This document shows, piece by piece, positions 33,240-44,879 of a stretch of DNA of 64,000 nt (position 1 is the stretch's first letter; each line of letters opens with the position of its first letter). The notes beneath the pieces are model-generated. The model worked only from the letters and a program-made list of their open reading frames with translations. It searched no databases and was not told where the DNA came from. The stretch comes from Leptodactylus fallax (taxonomy: Eukaryota > Chordata > Amphibia > Anura > Leptodactylidae), in assembly GCA_947044405.1 (NCBI GenBank), contig CAMRHE010000063.1, positions 3,937,001-4,001,000 of the forward strand, written 5' to 3'. Position numbers and translations under genes: made by a program.

Positions 33240-34974
33240 GGGATGGAAGACACCCGTATGGCTAAACACATTGTCTAGCTGAAATAAACACTCTCACTCC
33301 AGTTTGTGGTAAAAAGGACGTATCGGCCATATTTCCTAAAGCACAACGATATAATTTAACATTCCAATATTGCAGTCATCAAAATACAAATATAAAGTAC
33401 AAGTGCAACATTATCATTCCTTCCTCCGCTAACCAACTTGAGGTCCATGAAGGCATCCTTAGCTCCATCACCAACATGTATCGTATCCATCATTCCTCCA
33501 TAATTACCCTCAGCCTCTCTCTGACCCAAGGGTACCATAAATCATTCCATCCACAAGGTCCTGCGGAGGCATGCCCACCCAAGGGCCCCCAAAATGACTT
33601 ACAAATCCTCATTTAATGCATGTCTCTTATCTCACTCACAAATTATCCGGTGTTTCTGCCTCCAAGGAGCCCCTTTACCCTGTCCTTGACCAACAAGGCA
33701 ATCCACAAGTACTGCTCCCACTTCTTGTCTTCTCAGTCCGTTCAGGTGGGAATCTTTTCTTGTCCCTCTACCCTGGGAAGTAAGGCACTTCCCTTGTCCC
33801 CCAACCTTTTAAGTCCTCACCAATCCTCACCCCTTGCTAGAAACTTAACCCTTATCTAACCTATACCCAACGGTTAACTATTCCCCCAACCGAAGCCATC
33901 CTGCTTCCCCCCAAGTAAAGGTGAATTACGCTTCTGGATGACACATTCCAAAATCTTGAAGAAAGCCTTCCCAGAATTGTTGAAGAAATGGAGGAACAAC
34001 TCCATAATAATACCTATGGATTGATAGTGGGATGTCATAAAAGATCCTGTAAGTGTATCATCTATGTGTTCCAATACCTTTCTCCATATAGTATATGTAT
34101 ATTCCAAAATAATCCTTCTCACTCGTAAATATATGTATTCTCCATAAAATGCTGAAACACCTTTGTAATCTATGAATACACTGACAGTCGAAACTGTGCA
34201 GTGACATACCCATTGACAAGAGGAATAATAGAGGAATGTTAGATGCCAAGTGCTCCGGAATTGTTATTTCATGGATAGAAAGAAAAAAAAACACCCTATT
34301 GTAAAACTTCTGCAGACAAAAACACGGTGATAAATGAGGATGTTTTTTTTTCCATAAAAGCCTTTCTTTGTCATTATGTGACAATGATTGCTTTTTGCTA
34401 CACTTGGAGGACGATAAAAATAATAAAAAAAAAAAAAAATCACGCTTCCTTTGGCAACCTCGGATCCAGCCAATTAGTCTTAAAATGAGAAGTGCGCTTA
34501 TTTGTATTCCGCGATAAGTACATTTTGCTTTATTTTTACCCAGGGAACAATGTTCTTAATTTATAAAGGCTGACATGTTATGACATCATAATCACTTAAT
34601 GGGCCCATTACGATGATGTCTACAAGTACATGCTAATATTACAGGGGAACGTCTTGAATTTGTACTAATTTGGACTTGCCTTGAACTCCTACATGGCCCT
34701 GACTTCTTTGGCCCTATTGTATTTTGTAAAGATTACTGGTAGGAACTGTTAAAAAACTATATTATTGTGGTGTAAAAAGTTGCACATATTTGCGCAAGTC
34801 TGTTTTTGCACAAAAAATTGCCACTTTTTGCCATTCCGCACACTAGGAAGTGATTAGGGTATGGTCTCCCAGATGGATGGACTATAATTGATATACAGTA
34901 TATATAGAGAGGTAAAGATTCTCTGTTCTGGCACATAGACCGCTGGAAAATGCACCAAATTATTAATGTCTCTT
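33240..34974. other. Intergenic, no gene seen
   Basis: 34480-34720 is non-repetitive by eye (AATGTTCTTAATTTATAAAG, ATGTTATGACATCATAATC) and a candidate conserved non-coding element. A run of 13 A lies at about 34426-34439. No exon recognised. Confidence 0.3.
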
Positions 34975-35230
34975 AAAGGGAATGTGTCACCAGGGTCAAG
35001 CATATTAAACACTGTTATATAGGGCAGGCTCGCCTGAATGTAATGCTTTTTTCACCATGAAAATCTCTGTTGCCGAGATATTCATTTAATTCAGAATATG
35101 CAAAGCACTGAGGGTGACTCCGTTGCTCCAAACTGCTATGGCCCACACTGCTCTGATACGCCCTCCGCCCCCCGTCTCTTCTTTAAGTGACAGTGCCAGA
35201 TGAGACTTCATTATAACTCCCTGGCACGGT
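34975..35230 (+). repeat. TTAA-type MITE left end ('AAAGGGAATGTGTCACC')
   Basis: TTAAAGGGAATGTGTCACC at 34975 is the same terminal type as the host element of the 35-bp array (AAAGGGAATCTGTCA) but with a different interior (AATCTCTGTTGCCGAG-like). No matching right end before the array at 35330. Confidence 0.45.
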
Positions 35231-35264
35231 CACTCAATGAAGGCAGGAGGGCATTCCTGGGCTA

Positions 35265-36225
35265 TAAAGATCCTGAAGCCACCCTGTATATAGGCCTCAG
35301 ACCACAACTCCCTGCATACTGACCCCAGATCAGAATCCCCACCTGTATACAGATCTGACCAGACCTCTCCTATATACAGATCCCAGACAGGTCCCTCCTC
35401 GTATACAAACCCCCCCCGTATAAAGTCAAGCCAGACCACCTGTTTACAGACCCCAGACTAACCCTTACCTGTATACAGACTGCCTCCCATATATAGTTCC
35501 CAAACCAAACCTCCCACTTTACATATCCCAGACCAGTTCCCTATCTGTTTACAGACCCCAGACAAGTCCCTTCTTGTTTACAGACCCCAGACTAACCCTT
35601 ACCTGTATACAGACCCCAGGGCAGACCTCTCCCAATACAGTTCCCAAACCAGAAACCCCCATTTACAGATCCCAGACCAGTTCCCTACCTGTTGATAGTC
35701 CCTCCTTGTTATACAGACCCCAGATCTCCCTGTATATTGATCCCAGATCAGAATTTCCACCCATATACAGAACCCAGACCAGACCTGACCTGTATACAGA
35801 CCTGACTAGACCCCTAGTGTATACAGATCCCATACAAGTCCCTCCTTGTTTACAGACCCCTGTATAGTTTCCAAACCAAACTACCTGCTTACAGACCCCA
35901 AATGATCCCGACCTGTATACCGACCCCAAACCAGACCCCCCTTTACAGATCCAAGACCAGTTCCCTACCTGTTGAAAGACTCCAGACCGCTCCCTTCTCA
36001 TTTACAGACCCCAGACCGCCCTGTATAGAGTTTCCAAACCAAACCACCTGTTTACTCACCTCAGACTATCCCTGATCTGTATACAGACCTCAGACCATAC
36101 CCCTCTTGTATACAGTCCCCAAATCAGACCCCCATTTACAGATCACAATTTTGTTACCTGTTGGCAGACTCCAGACCAAACCTTAAAGTTAACTACCTCT
36201 TTAAAGACCTAGGACCAGCTACTAA
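35265..36225. repeat. Degenerate minisatellite of TGTATACAGACCCCAGACC type
   Basis: About 30 diverged units of roughly 28-33 bp, each with GTATACAGA or GTTTACAGA, CCCCAGACC and CCTGT. Divergence is high and length irregular, so the array is old. Stop-free phases give spurious frames of about 100 codons on both strands. Confidence 0.8.
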
Positions 36226-36539
36226 CCTCACCCTGTTATTGCACTTTCCTCTGTTTCCTTCTGCTTGGGGTCCAGATGTTGTCTGTGGAGGTGCCTAGAA
36301 ATGGAGAGAATGGGAAGAGGTCGACTCTGCTGACTTTTCAGAGAGATTTTTGCATTTTCTGGGAGCCTCCTAGACGTCCCAGGGGAGTTGGCAAGTAAGC
36401 CTATAACTGTACTTGGCCCGCGATCATGTTACTTAGATACAGTACTTTAGGGAATACATTATTGTACAAGACGGTAAGACAAGTATATAGATTTATCAGT
36501 CCTTCCGTATCCTAATAAGTCCACCATATATCCTCCACT
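36226..36539. other. Intergenic, no feature recognised
   Basis: About 310 bp of mixed sequence with a short TCTGGGAGCCTCCTAGACG stretch that recalls a fragment after the Tc1 relic at 26.87 kb. Nothing else. Confidence 0.25.
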
Positions 36540-36770
36540 GCCTTTTCCATATTTATTTATTATGCTTACTTATATAGCGCCATCATATTCCTCAGCGCTT
36601 TACAGACATTGGCAGTCACTGTACCCTATCGGGCTCACAATCTACATTCCCTATCAGGAAGTCTTTGGAGTGTGGGAGGAAATCGGAGTACGCGAAGGAA
36701 ACCCACGCAAACACGGGGAGAACATACAAACTCCTTGCAGGACTCCAGCGCTGCAAGAGCGGTAACCTAA
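36540..36770 (-). repeat. L2-type LINE 3' end, minus strand
   Basis: CTTATATAGCGCCATCATAT, GCGCTTTACAGACATTGGC, GGCTCACAATCTACATTCCC, TTTGGAGTGTGGGAGGAAAT and AACCCACGCAAACACGGGGA are the signature blocks of vertebrate L2-type LINE tails, here reversed (the LINE 3' terminus is at 36540). Ends at ACTCCAGCGCTGCAAGAG. No reverse transcriptase. Confidence 0.75.
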
Positions 36771-37349
36771 CTATAGAGGGTGCATCAATAGTATGTGATG
36801 ATGAGGGGTCATAGTACAGATCTGACATTGGGGTCTAGGAGCCTCACGTCACCCCCCTGTATATGGGGTCCAGGAACCTGTCTTTTTTGTTATTCCCGGT
36901 TTCTCCTCATTTCTTGATTGTTTATTTTTAGCAGATTTCAGCTCTGTCATAAAATTACAGTTAATCAGCCGTAATGAGACACCTGGAGTGAAGGTCTGAG
37001 ATGTGTCTAGTGCTTTAAGACTTTATTATTCCACAACAGCCTTTAATTCTAGATTTGCATCTATAAGTGGTCCATGTCTAGTCACTCGTACTGTGGAATA
37101 TTAACTAAAAACCCTTCAAATGAATCTCTCCCCCATCGACATGCACCCGCACCCTCAGCCGACGACTAATCTAATGTGTATAGTCAGGCTAAGCTCAGGT
37201 TCCTGTTCCATTTATGACTCTATAAAGTGGGGTGAGACAGATTCCAGTATCTATGGCCACCACAAAGTAAATGTCTATCCTTTCTATCCAACATTTCTAA
37301 ATTGGTCCAAAACCTTATGCTAATTTCTTTATAAACCGTTACCTTATCC
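36771..37349. other. Intergenic, no gene seen; non-repetitive stretch
   Basis: 36890-37110 lacks the window's repeat motifs and contains CAGTTAATCAGCCGTAATG and TTTAATTCTAGATTTGCATC words, which could be conserved regulatory DNA. Untested. Confidence 0.3.
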
Positions 37350-37515
37350 CAAGGGCGTAACTTGAAGCTCATGGGCTCCAATGCAAAATCTGTAAATGTG
37401 CCCCTACCTACCTTGTGCCATAGTTATATATTTTATGTGGCAGAGGAACCTTTGAGGCCACCTGAGGGTCCCGGTAGCTTCTCTTACTATTGCACCCCCT
37501 ATAACTATACCCCTG
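37350..37515. mobile_element. hAT MITE, 166 bp, with near-perfect 8-bp duplication
   Basis: Starts CAAGGGCGTAACTTGAAGC and ends CCCCCTATAACTATACCCCTG. Flanks CCTTATCC (37342-37349) and CCTGATCC (37516-37523) match at 7 of 8 positions. Relatives are at 19318 and, by terminal motif, 22179 and 13826. Confidence 0.75.
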
Positions 37516-37523
37516 CCTGATCC

Positions 37524-38390
37524 CCTGTGAAGACATAAAGGTAAATGGTCTGACTGCCCAGTGCCATCACTAGGGGGAGCGTACGGCATACAGTTTATAC
37601 ACTGGAAAGTACTGAAACTCAGCCAAAACCCTAGCTAAAGGTGCCATCTGGACATGGCTGCCAGCATCCTCTCTGAGCCCACCACACTGCTCTTCAAGTG
37701 TCCACTGTGCTGCAGTCTCTTAGAAGCTGTTATATCCCGTACTCTGTTCCCAGTCAATCCCCTACACCTGTGAGTTACTTAAGGTACCTTTCCACATTGG
37801 GAGGTGCCTGAACAACTAGGTTCCTAGCTTGCTAGTTTCTATATATTCTGCTACTGTCACTCTGATTGCCCACGGTCTGACCTCTACTTCTTTACCTGAA
37901 TATGAACCTGTTCCGCCCACCTTGACCTCAGCCTAAGTTCCGTATTGACTCTGTGCCACCTGCTCTGACCTTTGGCCTGTTAACTTTGATGAACAAACCA
38001 TGCCTGCCCTGACCTTGCCTTGCCATGCACCACAGTCTCTCAATCACCCTGGGTTACCCAACTGAGACTATTCCTCAAGGTAGCGACTTGGTGGTTCCCT
38101 GCAGCAAAGAGTAGATCCCTGTATAGGGGGTTAACGGGTGAAAAACAGGGCTCAAATTTTGTGTACAGTTGTGTACAGCTGCCCAAGATTTATTTAAAGA
38201 GAAATAAAAAATCTCTGTCGGATCAGTCCCTTTAAGAAAATACACCCCAGACGAGTCCCCTAAATATATACAGACACCCAGATCAGTCCTCCTAAATAAA
38301 AAACCCTAGACAAGACCCTTTAAACATAGATTCTCCTTTCCACCACCTCTCCCATCCATATTCAGCTGCCACCACCATGTTACAGAGTAT
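37524..38390. other. Intergenic, no gene seen
   Basis: CCTGAC/TGCCTTGCC-rich text at 37850-38060 reads like a decayed LTR-type or DIRS-like fragment, but nothing firm. No frame with a domain. Confidence 0.25.
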
Positions 38391-38710
38391 ATTACATCAT
38401 ACCTTTGCTATGTATGTCACTTTTGTAGATTTGGTGAAAAACAACTTTGTAATGTTATGCAAATAAAGCAGTTGGTGCACTGGGGGCGGGCCTTCAGCTC
38501 CCTGGAGCACTGCTATTGCCACTCCTACCTGTGCCATCCCATGTAGAGTTAATCCTCCAACTTCTATGGCATTACCCATCCTATTTGAGCAGCAAGAGCC
38601 GTGCTTCTTTAGCTGAAGGCCCGCCCCCAGTGCACCAACCGCCTCATTTACATATCACTTGTTCTTCTCCAAATCTACGGAAATGACATACAAAACACAG
38701 GTATGTTGTT
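38391..38710. repeat. Second foldback MITE, about 320 bp
   Basis: Arms are inverted over about 110 bp each, including a perfect 29-bp match (38471-38499 against 38611-38639; core TGCACTGGGGGCGGGCCTTC). Outer parts GTAGATTTGG/CCAAATCTAC and TATGTATGTCAC/GACATACAAA also pair. The loop is about 110 bp. Non-coding. Confidence 0.8.
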
Positions 38711-39349
38711 TGTCTCTGTCATGTGGTGGTAGCTGAATATTCTTGGGGAATGTGGCAGAAATAAAAACGTAAAATATGAAAGTGAAATAAAATAAAATGT
38801 GCCTGTAAGATTTCAGTAGCCATCATCCAATTCCTTTGATGGCCGCCCGCTAAGTTTCTATGAGCGATTGCCCCATCACTATGATAACATTGAGGAAAGG
38901 AATGAGCAGCTAATTTCCTTGCGTCTATTCTTAGCACAGTTAATTGTGGGATTGACAGGTACCATTTCTATAGACCAATTTACTAGAGTCAAGCGATTAT
39001 ATTCAGGAAGGGAAGACATCAATATATCAATATGCGCAGAGGCAGAGATTACAAGATAGAGGTTTTACAGATCAGGCACAGGAGACGGGAGCAGAACAAA
39101 GGAGCAGCTTAGTATAGACGGTATAATGGCCAGAGAGGAGTCTACGTACAATTACAGCGCCTAATAAAGATACCGCAGAAAATGTACTTGTCATCTTCTG
39201 TTTCATCCCTTGCCCTTAGGTCTGCGTTTACATCACATTCTGTGTATGAGCTGGCAAAGCTCCAGCAAATATGCCAAATGTATCTATAGGGCCCCATTTA
39301 CCCTATGTATGCCAAAAGAGTATTGTTTTAGCATTTGGCGAGTCAGCTT
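38711..39349. other. Intergenic, no gene seen
   Basis: 38800-39180 has no repeat motif I recognise. A 72-codon frame here has no domain. Confidence 0.25.
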
Positions 39350-39356
39350 TTTTACG

Positions 39357-39550
39357 CTAGGCTTACACTGGCGTTGCCTCTCTGTTGTTCTGGTCCATTG
39401 GAGGACAAGAAAAACGGGGAGGTGGACCTCTAAAATAATGGGGTCCGTCGGGTTTTAAAACCTCCATGTAAGACTTTTTGCTCCACGGATTTTCAGATGG
39501 ACACTGTGACGAAGTCTCCAGCAGAGACTACGGTGCAGATGTGTGTAGCC
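39357..39550 (+). repeat. MITE of the 'GGTCCATCGGAGGAC' family
   Basis: GCTAGGCTTACACTGGCGTT at the left, GTTCTGGTCCATTGGAGGAC, AATGGGGTCCGTCGGG in the middle, GTGCAGATGTGTGTAGCC at the right. The terminal motifs are approximate inverted repeats. It abuts the next element at 39551. Confidence 0.65.
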
Positions 39551-40251
39551 TTAAAGGGCTTGTCCAGGATAAAACAGTATTAAAAGATCTTTTTCCCGTT
39601 TTCCCCATGCCCCCCCTCCAAATGTGTAATTTACTTGCATTTTGTAATTTGCTCCTGCTTCCTGTTTTGCAGATGTGTCACATGACCACCCCAGGCACGT
39701 ATTTGATGTTTTTGTGGACTAATACTAGATCCTTTTCCGTACACAAGACGTCACCAGATAGGGAACACTCCCCCCCCACCCACCGCATCATACATATCTG
39801 GCCTTCCATTCGGTCTTGAGGCTCAGGGCACGGGATGTCACTTCTTGCTTTTTGTGGTGTGTGCTGGCCGCCAACGCATGCGCAGTACAGCGCAATGTTT
39901 GGTAGAGTGGGTGGTCAGCATCAAAATAGGAGAATAAAGTCGGCACAATATGGGGGATATGTTATGTATAGTGGAGCCTAGGACGCGTGCGTGCATTATT
40001 TCATTGGTTAAGATAAAAAGGGAGGGGGAGTGAGTTAGCTCAGTGCAACCCAAGGAATCATGGGAGTTGTAGTAAAGGCACAGAACAGGAAGATGCAGAT
40101 GTAAACAAATGCAGAGGATGCCAAGAGTTCTCATAGAACCCAGAAATCACTCAAAACACTGCTAAAGGTATTTGGGCGCACTTATTAACCCATTAATAGC
40201 ACTAACTGACCTTTTTTGAAATTTAATTTTTTGCTCGGAAAACCCCTTTAA
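39551..40251 (-). mobile_element. TTAA-flanked MITE, long family, copy B
   Basis: TTAA at 39551-39554 and 40248-40251; right terminus read inward TTAAAGGGGTTTTCCGAGC, left TTAAAGGGCTTGTCCAGG. The right 210 bp are the inverted homologue of the left part of 32618-33239. It contains GCATGCGCAGTACAGCGC near 39876. 701 bp, no transposase. Confidence 0.75.
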
Positions 40252-42431
40252 CTGTATGGAAAGCATATACAGAGGCATACAGTTTATAAAAAAAAAATTG
40301 GTACAATGGAATCCTACAGGCAATGGGGGAAATTTATCAATCCCTCTATGCCATTGCGCCAAGCCCTTTCTTGCGCCAAACATACACCACTACCCCCTTT
40401 CTGCACCTCACATTGAGAGGTCTGAAATTTTTATAACTCACACCAACTCCACTATAATGGAAATCTACACCAGTTCCTAACTGGCGTAAATGTCCATTCA
40501 GGCACATGAGCGTCAGAGCCTCTCCATAAATCAGTCGTGCCCACCGCCAGTTGGGTCCTTTATTATCCTGGTGTATGAAATGTCCGTCTTATTCTGCCCC
40601 ACTGTGTTTCATTGTATGCCTGTATAGTAGCATAGAACGGAGCCTTACATCTGAGAGATTAGGAAACCCTCCCAATCTATGGAATTAATGGACCCGCTGA
40701 AATTCAGATAGGCCTCATACTGGATGGTGTCTTGCTTTCCATAGTCAGAAGCTCGTGGCCCCAGTGCTAAATGGATAACAGCCCCCACTTATAATATGTG
40801 CCGGAGGAGTCCTTGGTTGTGGTCATGTATGTCCGCTACATCTATACATCCTATAGCTATGTCCTGACTGGAAAGACGGCTGTCAGTATGGCATCACAAC
40901 ATGGCTCACACTGTTTAGCCAGTGGGTTCATCATACATGTCATTTTTATGCTTGTTTTTGCAAATTTTTCATGTTGAAGGACTCATTGTCCAAGTGATAG
41001 GGGGCTGACTTGGCAGGCAAGGAATGGGAATGGACGTTCCTAGAAGGGTTTCACTGTATAGGGATGTGTCTTCTGCTGCAGCTCAGCCTATAAAAGTTAA
41101 TGGGGCTGAATGGGGTTGAGTTGGCACACCAACATTTATATGGATGTCACTATATGGCGTGAAGGGTCGGCAGCAGTCTGGTGATCTGCAGCTGGGGTTC
41201 CCTGGTGTGGACATTAATGAAAACCTCTTTAGTGGATTATATTAGTTATATCTCTTCTGTCTAGACAAGCTATAGCTGTTGCACCCTGTGGGTTGCACTT
41301 ACTCTCAGAGCGCCATAGATTTATATACCCAAACTGGCTGGCACATCTCCCAAATGTCCCACATAGATATCTCTCCGTGTTCCTGAGCTTCTCCCTGGCA
41401 GAGCAGCATCAGAACATTGTCTGCAGCGGTGCCTGAGACCGGAGGGAAGCACAAGAAAGGTAGCCGTGTAGTAGCTGGACGCAGACCTCTTCAGTCCATA
41501 GAATATCTTGCATAGCAAGACTATTTGTCACAAACAGGAGGAGGCCACCCCGTCTCTAGCCAACCCCTCCTTCCCTCCCATCCAGGCACTATTCAGACAG
41601 CCGAATTTCTCAGTCATGTGGTGTCCGAGATCTGTGAAAAAATAGGATATGGTCTCATTCAGATGCCAGGGTTCATTGGCCACGTGCTACCCATTATATG
41701 AACGGCCAGCACACGACCCTATAGTCTTTAATGGACCTATTTACATGACAGGCCGAATTCATGGATCCCTGTATAGGCTCATGACTATGAGGGATCAGTG
41801 AAATCGTATTACCCTCGGGTGTGCACTTGGTTGTGAAAAAGTACTTGTGCAGGGTTCTGTTGTGTGAATGTAGCCTAAGCTTGTAGCTCTAAGTTTTTAA
41901 TGTATCAGATGTGAATAGATCCCAAATGGCTTGCAAATCGGTCATGAAAAACATGTAAGAATCAGCACAGTCGTCTGAACACAGAACAGCCAGACACTAG
42001 CTATGCCCCGGACAGAAATCTTTCCCAGGCTGACGTCTCACGTAGCCTCTCCCAGACCCAGCTACAGTCGCCCACAGCCCAAACTATCTTGGCTCCCCTC
42101 CAGGCTGCCATGTCTGACAGCCCCCGCAGACCTTCCAGAGCTGAGCTCACAGTGTCTATGCAACAACCCGCACAGAACTCCTGCGTGTAGGTACTATCAT
42201 CCCCAGCAACAGTCTCCTCCATCAGCTCACCATGTCTAGGTCATGCTAGATGATACCAACATGGCACCTGTCACCTATGGGAGCCCATGAGACTTTAGGT
42301 GTGTTTTTAATGCTGCAGAAACTGAAAAGCGCAGCATTTACCTTCTCTGCAACATGGATGAGATTTTTTCCATATCTCATTCACACGCTGCAGAAAAAAA
42401 TCTGCAGCAAAACTGACCTGTGGTGTATATT
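40252..42431. other. Intergenic, MITE relics, no gene seen
   Basis: About 40740-40800 recalls the hAT MITE interior (GGCCCCAGTGCTAAATGG). About 41640-41880 has inverted-terminal remnants (GGTCTCATTCAGATGCC, TGTGTGAATGTAGCCTAAG). 41280-41530 and 42000-42240 are unclassified. No exon found. Confidence 0.3.
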
Positions 42432-42815
42432 TTAAAGGGGTTTTCCAGGAATTATTAATTGAATTAAACATTGGCAGGAGTCCAACACTTGGGCCCCCGC
42501 TGATCAGCTGTTTGAAGAGACTGGAACACTCATGGAAGTGCTGCAGCCTCTTCAGTACTAACCAAGCACAGCACTGTATATTGTATAGTGACTGTGCTTG
42601 GTATTGCAGCTCTGCGCATTCACTTGAATGGGATTGAGCTACGATCCGACCATGTGACCGATGAATTTGACATCATATGGCCTGTGTAATGGAAGCTGCT
42701 CACGGGGAGCGCCACTGTTGCTTCAAGCAACTGATCTTTGGGGGTACCGGGTATCGAACCTCATGGAACTTTTTCTTTTTTTAATTTATTTTATTAATAT
42801 TGAAGGATGTACAAT

Positions 42816-44171
42816 CTGAAAAGTGTGACGTGCAAAAGTATTCAGCCCCCTGTACTCTGATACCCCTAAATAAAATCTAGTGCAATCAATTGCCTTCAGA
42901 AGTCACTTAATTAGTCAATAGAGTCCAGCTGTGTGTAATTTAGTCCCAGTATAAATACACCTGTTCTGTGAAGGCCTCAGTGGTTTGTTAGAGAATACTA
43001 GTGAACAAACAGCATCATGAAGACCAAGGAACTCACCAGACAGGTCAGAGATAAAGTTGTGGAAAAGTTTAAAGCAGGGTTAGGTTATAAAAACATATCC
43101 CAAGCTTTGAGCATCCCAAGAAGTACTGTTCAATCCATCAACCAAAAATGGAAAAAGTATTCTACAACTGCAAACCTACCCAGACATGACCGTCCACCTA
43201 AACTGACAGATCAAGCAAGGTGAACACTGGTCAGAGAAGTAGCCAAGAGGTCCATGATCACTCTGAAGGAGCTGCAGAAATCCACAGCTCAGGTGGGAGA
43301 ATCTGTCCACAGGACAACCATAAGTCGTACACTCCACAAATCTGGCCTTTATGGAAGAGTGGCAAGAAGCAAACCATTGTTGAAAGAAAGACATAAGAAG
43401 TGCCGTTTGCAGTTTGCCACAAGCCATATAGGGGACACAGCAAACATGTGGAAGAAGGTGCTCTGGTCAGATGAGACCAAAGTTGAACTTTTTGGCCTAA
43501 ATGCAAAGGGCTATGTGTGGCGGAAAAGTAACACTGCTCATCCCCCTGAACACACCATCCCCACTGTGACACATGGCGGGGGCAGCATCATGCTATGGGG
43601 AGGCTTTTCTTCAGTAGGGACAGGGAAGCTAGTCAGAGATGATGGGAAGATGGATGGAGCTAAATACAGGGCAATCCTGGAAGAAAACCTGTTGGAGGCT
43701 GCAAAAGACTGGAAAGGAGATTCACCTTCCAGCAAGACAATGACCCTAACCATACAGCCAGAGCTACAGTGAAATGATTTCGATCAAAGAATATTCATGT
43801 GTTAGAATGGCCCAGTCAAAGTCCAGACCTAAATCCCATTGAGCATCTATGGCAAGACATGAAAATTGCTGTTCATAGTCGCTCTCCATCCAGTCTGGCT
43901 GAGCTTGAGCTATTTTGCAATGAAAAATGGGCAAGGTGGCTCTACCAAGTATTGATATAGGGGGCTGAATACTTTTGCACGTCACACTTTTCAGGTTTTT
44001 ATTTGATTAAAATTTAGAAAACCATGTATCATTTTCCTTCCACTTCACAATTATCTGCTACTTTGTGTTGGTTATCACTGAAAATCTCAATAAAATACAT
44101 TTAAGTTTGTGGGTGTAAGGTGACAAAATGTGAAAAAGTTCAAGGGGTATGAATACTTTTGCAAGGCACGG
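42816..44171 (+). mobile_element. Tc1/mariner element, left terminal repeat truncated
   Basis: The right end (TA at 44172-44173) has the two direct-repeat elements usual for Tc1 termini: an outer GAATACTTTTGCAAGGCAC near 44150 and an inner GAATACTTTTGCACGTCACA at 43966. The left end starts at 42816 with the inner block only: 42816-42850 is a perfect 35-bp inverted match to 43960-43994. The outer 177 bp of the right repeat (43995-44171) has no counterpart on the left. The copy could not be mobilised by recognition of both ends. Confidence 0.88.
43017..43960 (+). pseudogene. Tc1-like transposase, inactivated
   Basis: Tc1-group DD34E transposase relic. The N-terminal helix-turn-helix is clear (KTKELTRQVRDKVVEKFKAG, then SIPRSTVQSINQKWKK). 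An in-frame TGA at 43221-43223 follows the RPPKLTDQAR linker. The same frame resumes (KRSMITLKELQ, HRTTISRTLHKSGLYGR) through the first catalytic Asp in VLWSDETKVELFG. A one-base lesion near 43715 shifts the frame; the other phase then gives FQQDNDPNHTA with the second Asp, a second stop at 43775-43777, and SPDLNPIEHLWQ with the catalytic Glu. The C-terminus looks shortened (EKWARWLYQVLI). With two stops, a frameshift and a missing terminal repeat the element is dead. Confidence 0.88.
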
Positions 44172-44232
44172 TATGCTCTGCATAACAACCGACCTCATGG
44201 ATCTTCAACCTTTCCTATGGAAACCCCTTTAA

Positions 44233-44879
44233 GGCTAAGGCCCCGCGCAGCGAAATGCTGCGTAAAAACTCTGTAGAGAAGACTAGCGGAAACGCATTGC
44301 ATATTTTTCCCCAGACAGAATCTGCATCATGTCAATTTAATGCTGTGGATTTTTATTTCGGATTTCACCCTTTGCAATGCAAAGAGGGAAATCTGCAGAC
44401 AATTTGCAGCATTTCCCGATTTGGCCACACCTTGCAGAAAAGATTTGTCGGCTTAAACAAATCCAGCAAAAACTGCAACAAAAAACATAAGTTTTCTGTA
44501 ATGTGTAGCCTCGCCCTCAAAATCCACAACAGAAAAATTCCCATTTGGCGTGTTTTTTTTTAATTTCTGCAGCATTTAAATCTTGTATGTTCTTTCCTTT
44601 ATGATAGACGAACCCATGTCCAAGGGTATATTCACACATAGCAGTTGAGTTGCTGTTCTGAACTATAGAATAAAACAATTGCTGTCATTCTCCATTCATT
44701 GACAGCAAGCAGAGCCCCTGGAAAAGGAGTGAAATACACTTTTCATTCTAATTTATAGCACACAGACTAAACTTCCAGCTGCTTTTCAGTTTCTAAATGT
44801 CTGATAACAGAAGCCGTAGCTGTGTCCCAGTGTCCAGTTCCTCACTGCTGGGCTCTGTAGTTCCTCAGCAGCAGGCAGC
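44233..44879. other. MITE relic then GALNT10 upstream flank
   Basis: About 44233-44575 is a 'AAGGCCCCGCGCAGCG' MITE (repeated CTGCA/TGCAGA words such as AATCTGCAGACAATTTGCAG). From about 44620 (GTATATTCACACATAGCAG) non-repetitive flank leads to the promoter. No TATA box seen. Confidence 0.45.

Larger units (their letters stand above)
42432..44232. mobile_element. TTAA-family MITE split by a Tc1 insertion
   Basis: Left end TTAAAGGGGTTTTCCAGGA at 42432, right end read inward TTAAAGGGGTTTCCATAGG at 44232, each with TTAA. The left part has CGCTGATCAGCTGTTTGAAG and TGCTTGGTATTGCAGCTC, the family interior. After removal of the Tc1 segment the two parts make one short MITE of the usual type. Confidence 0.7.

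Noticed and set aside
35265..36225. Frames of about 100 codons on both strands
   Set aside because: Low-complexity translation of the GTATACAGACC repeat with no domain.
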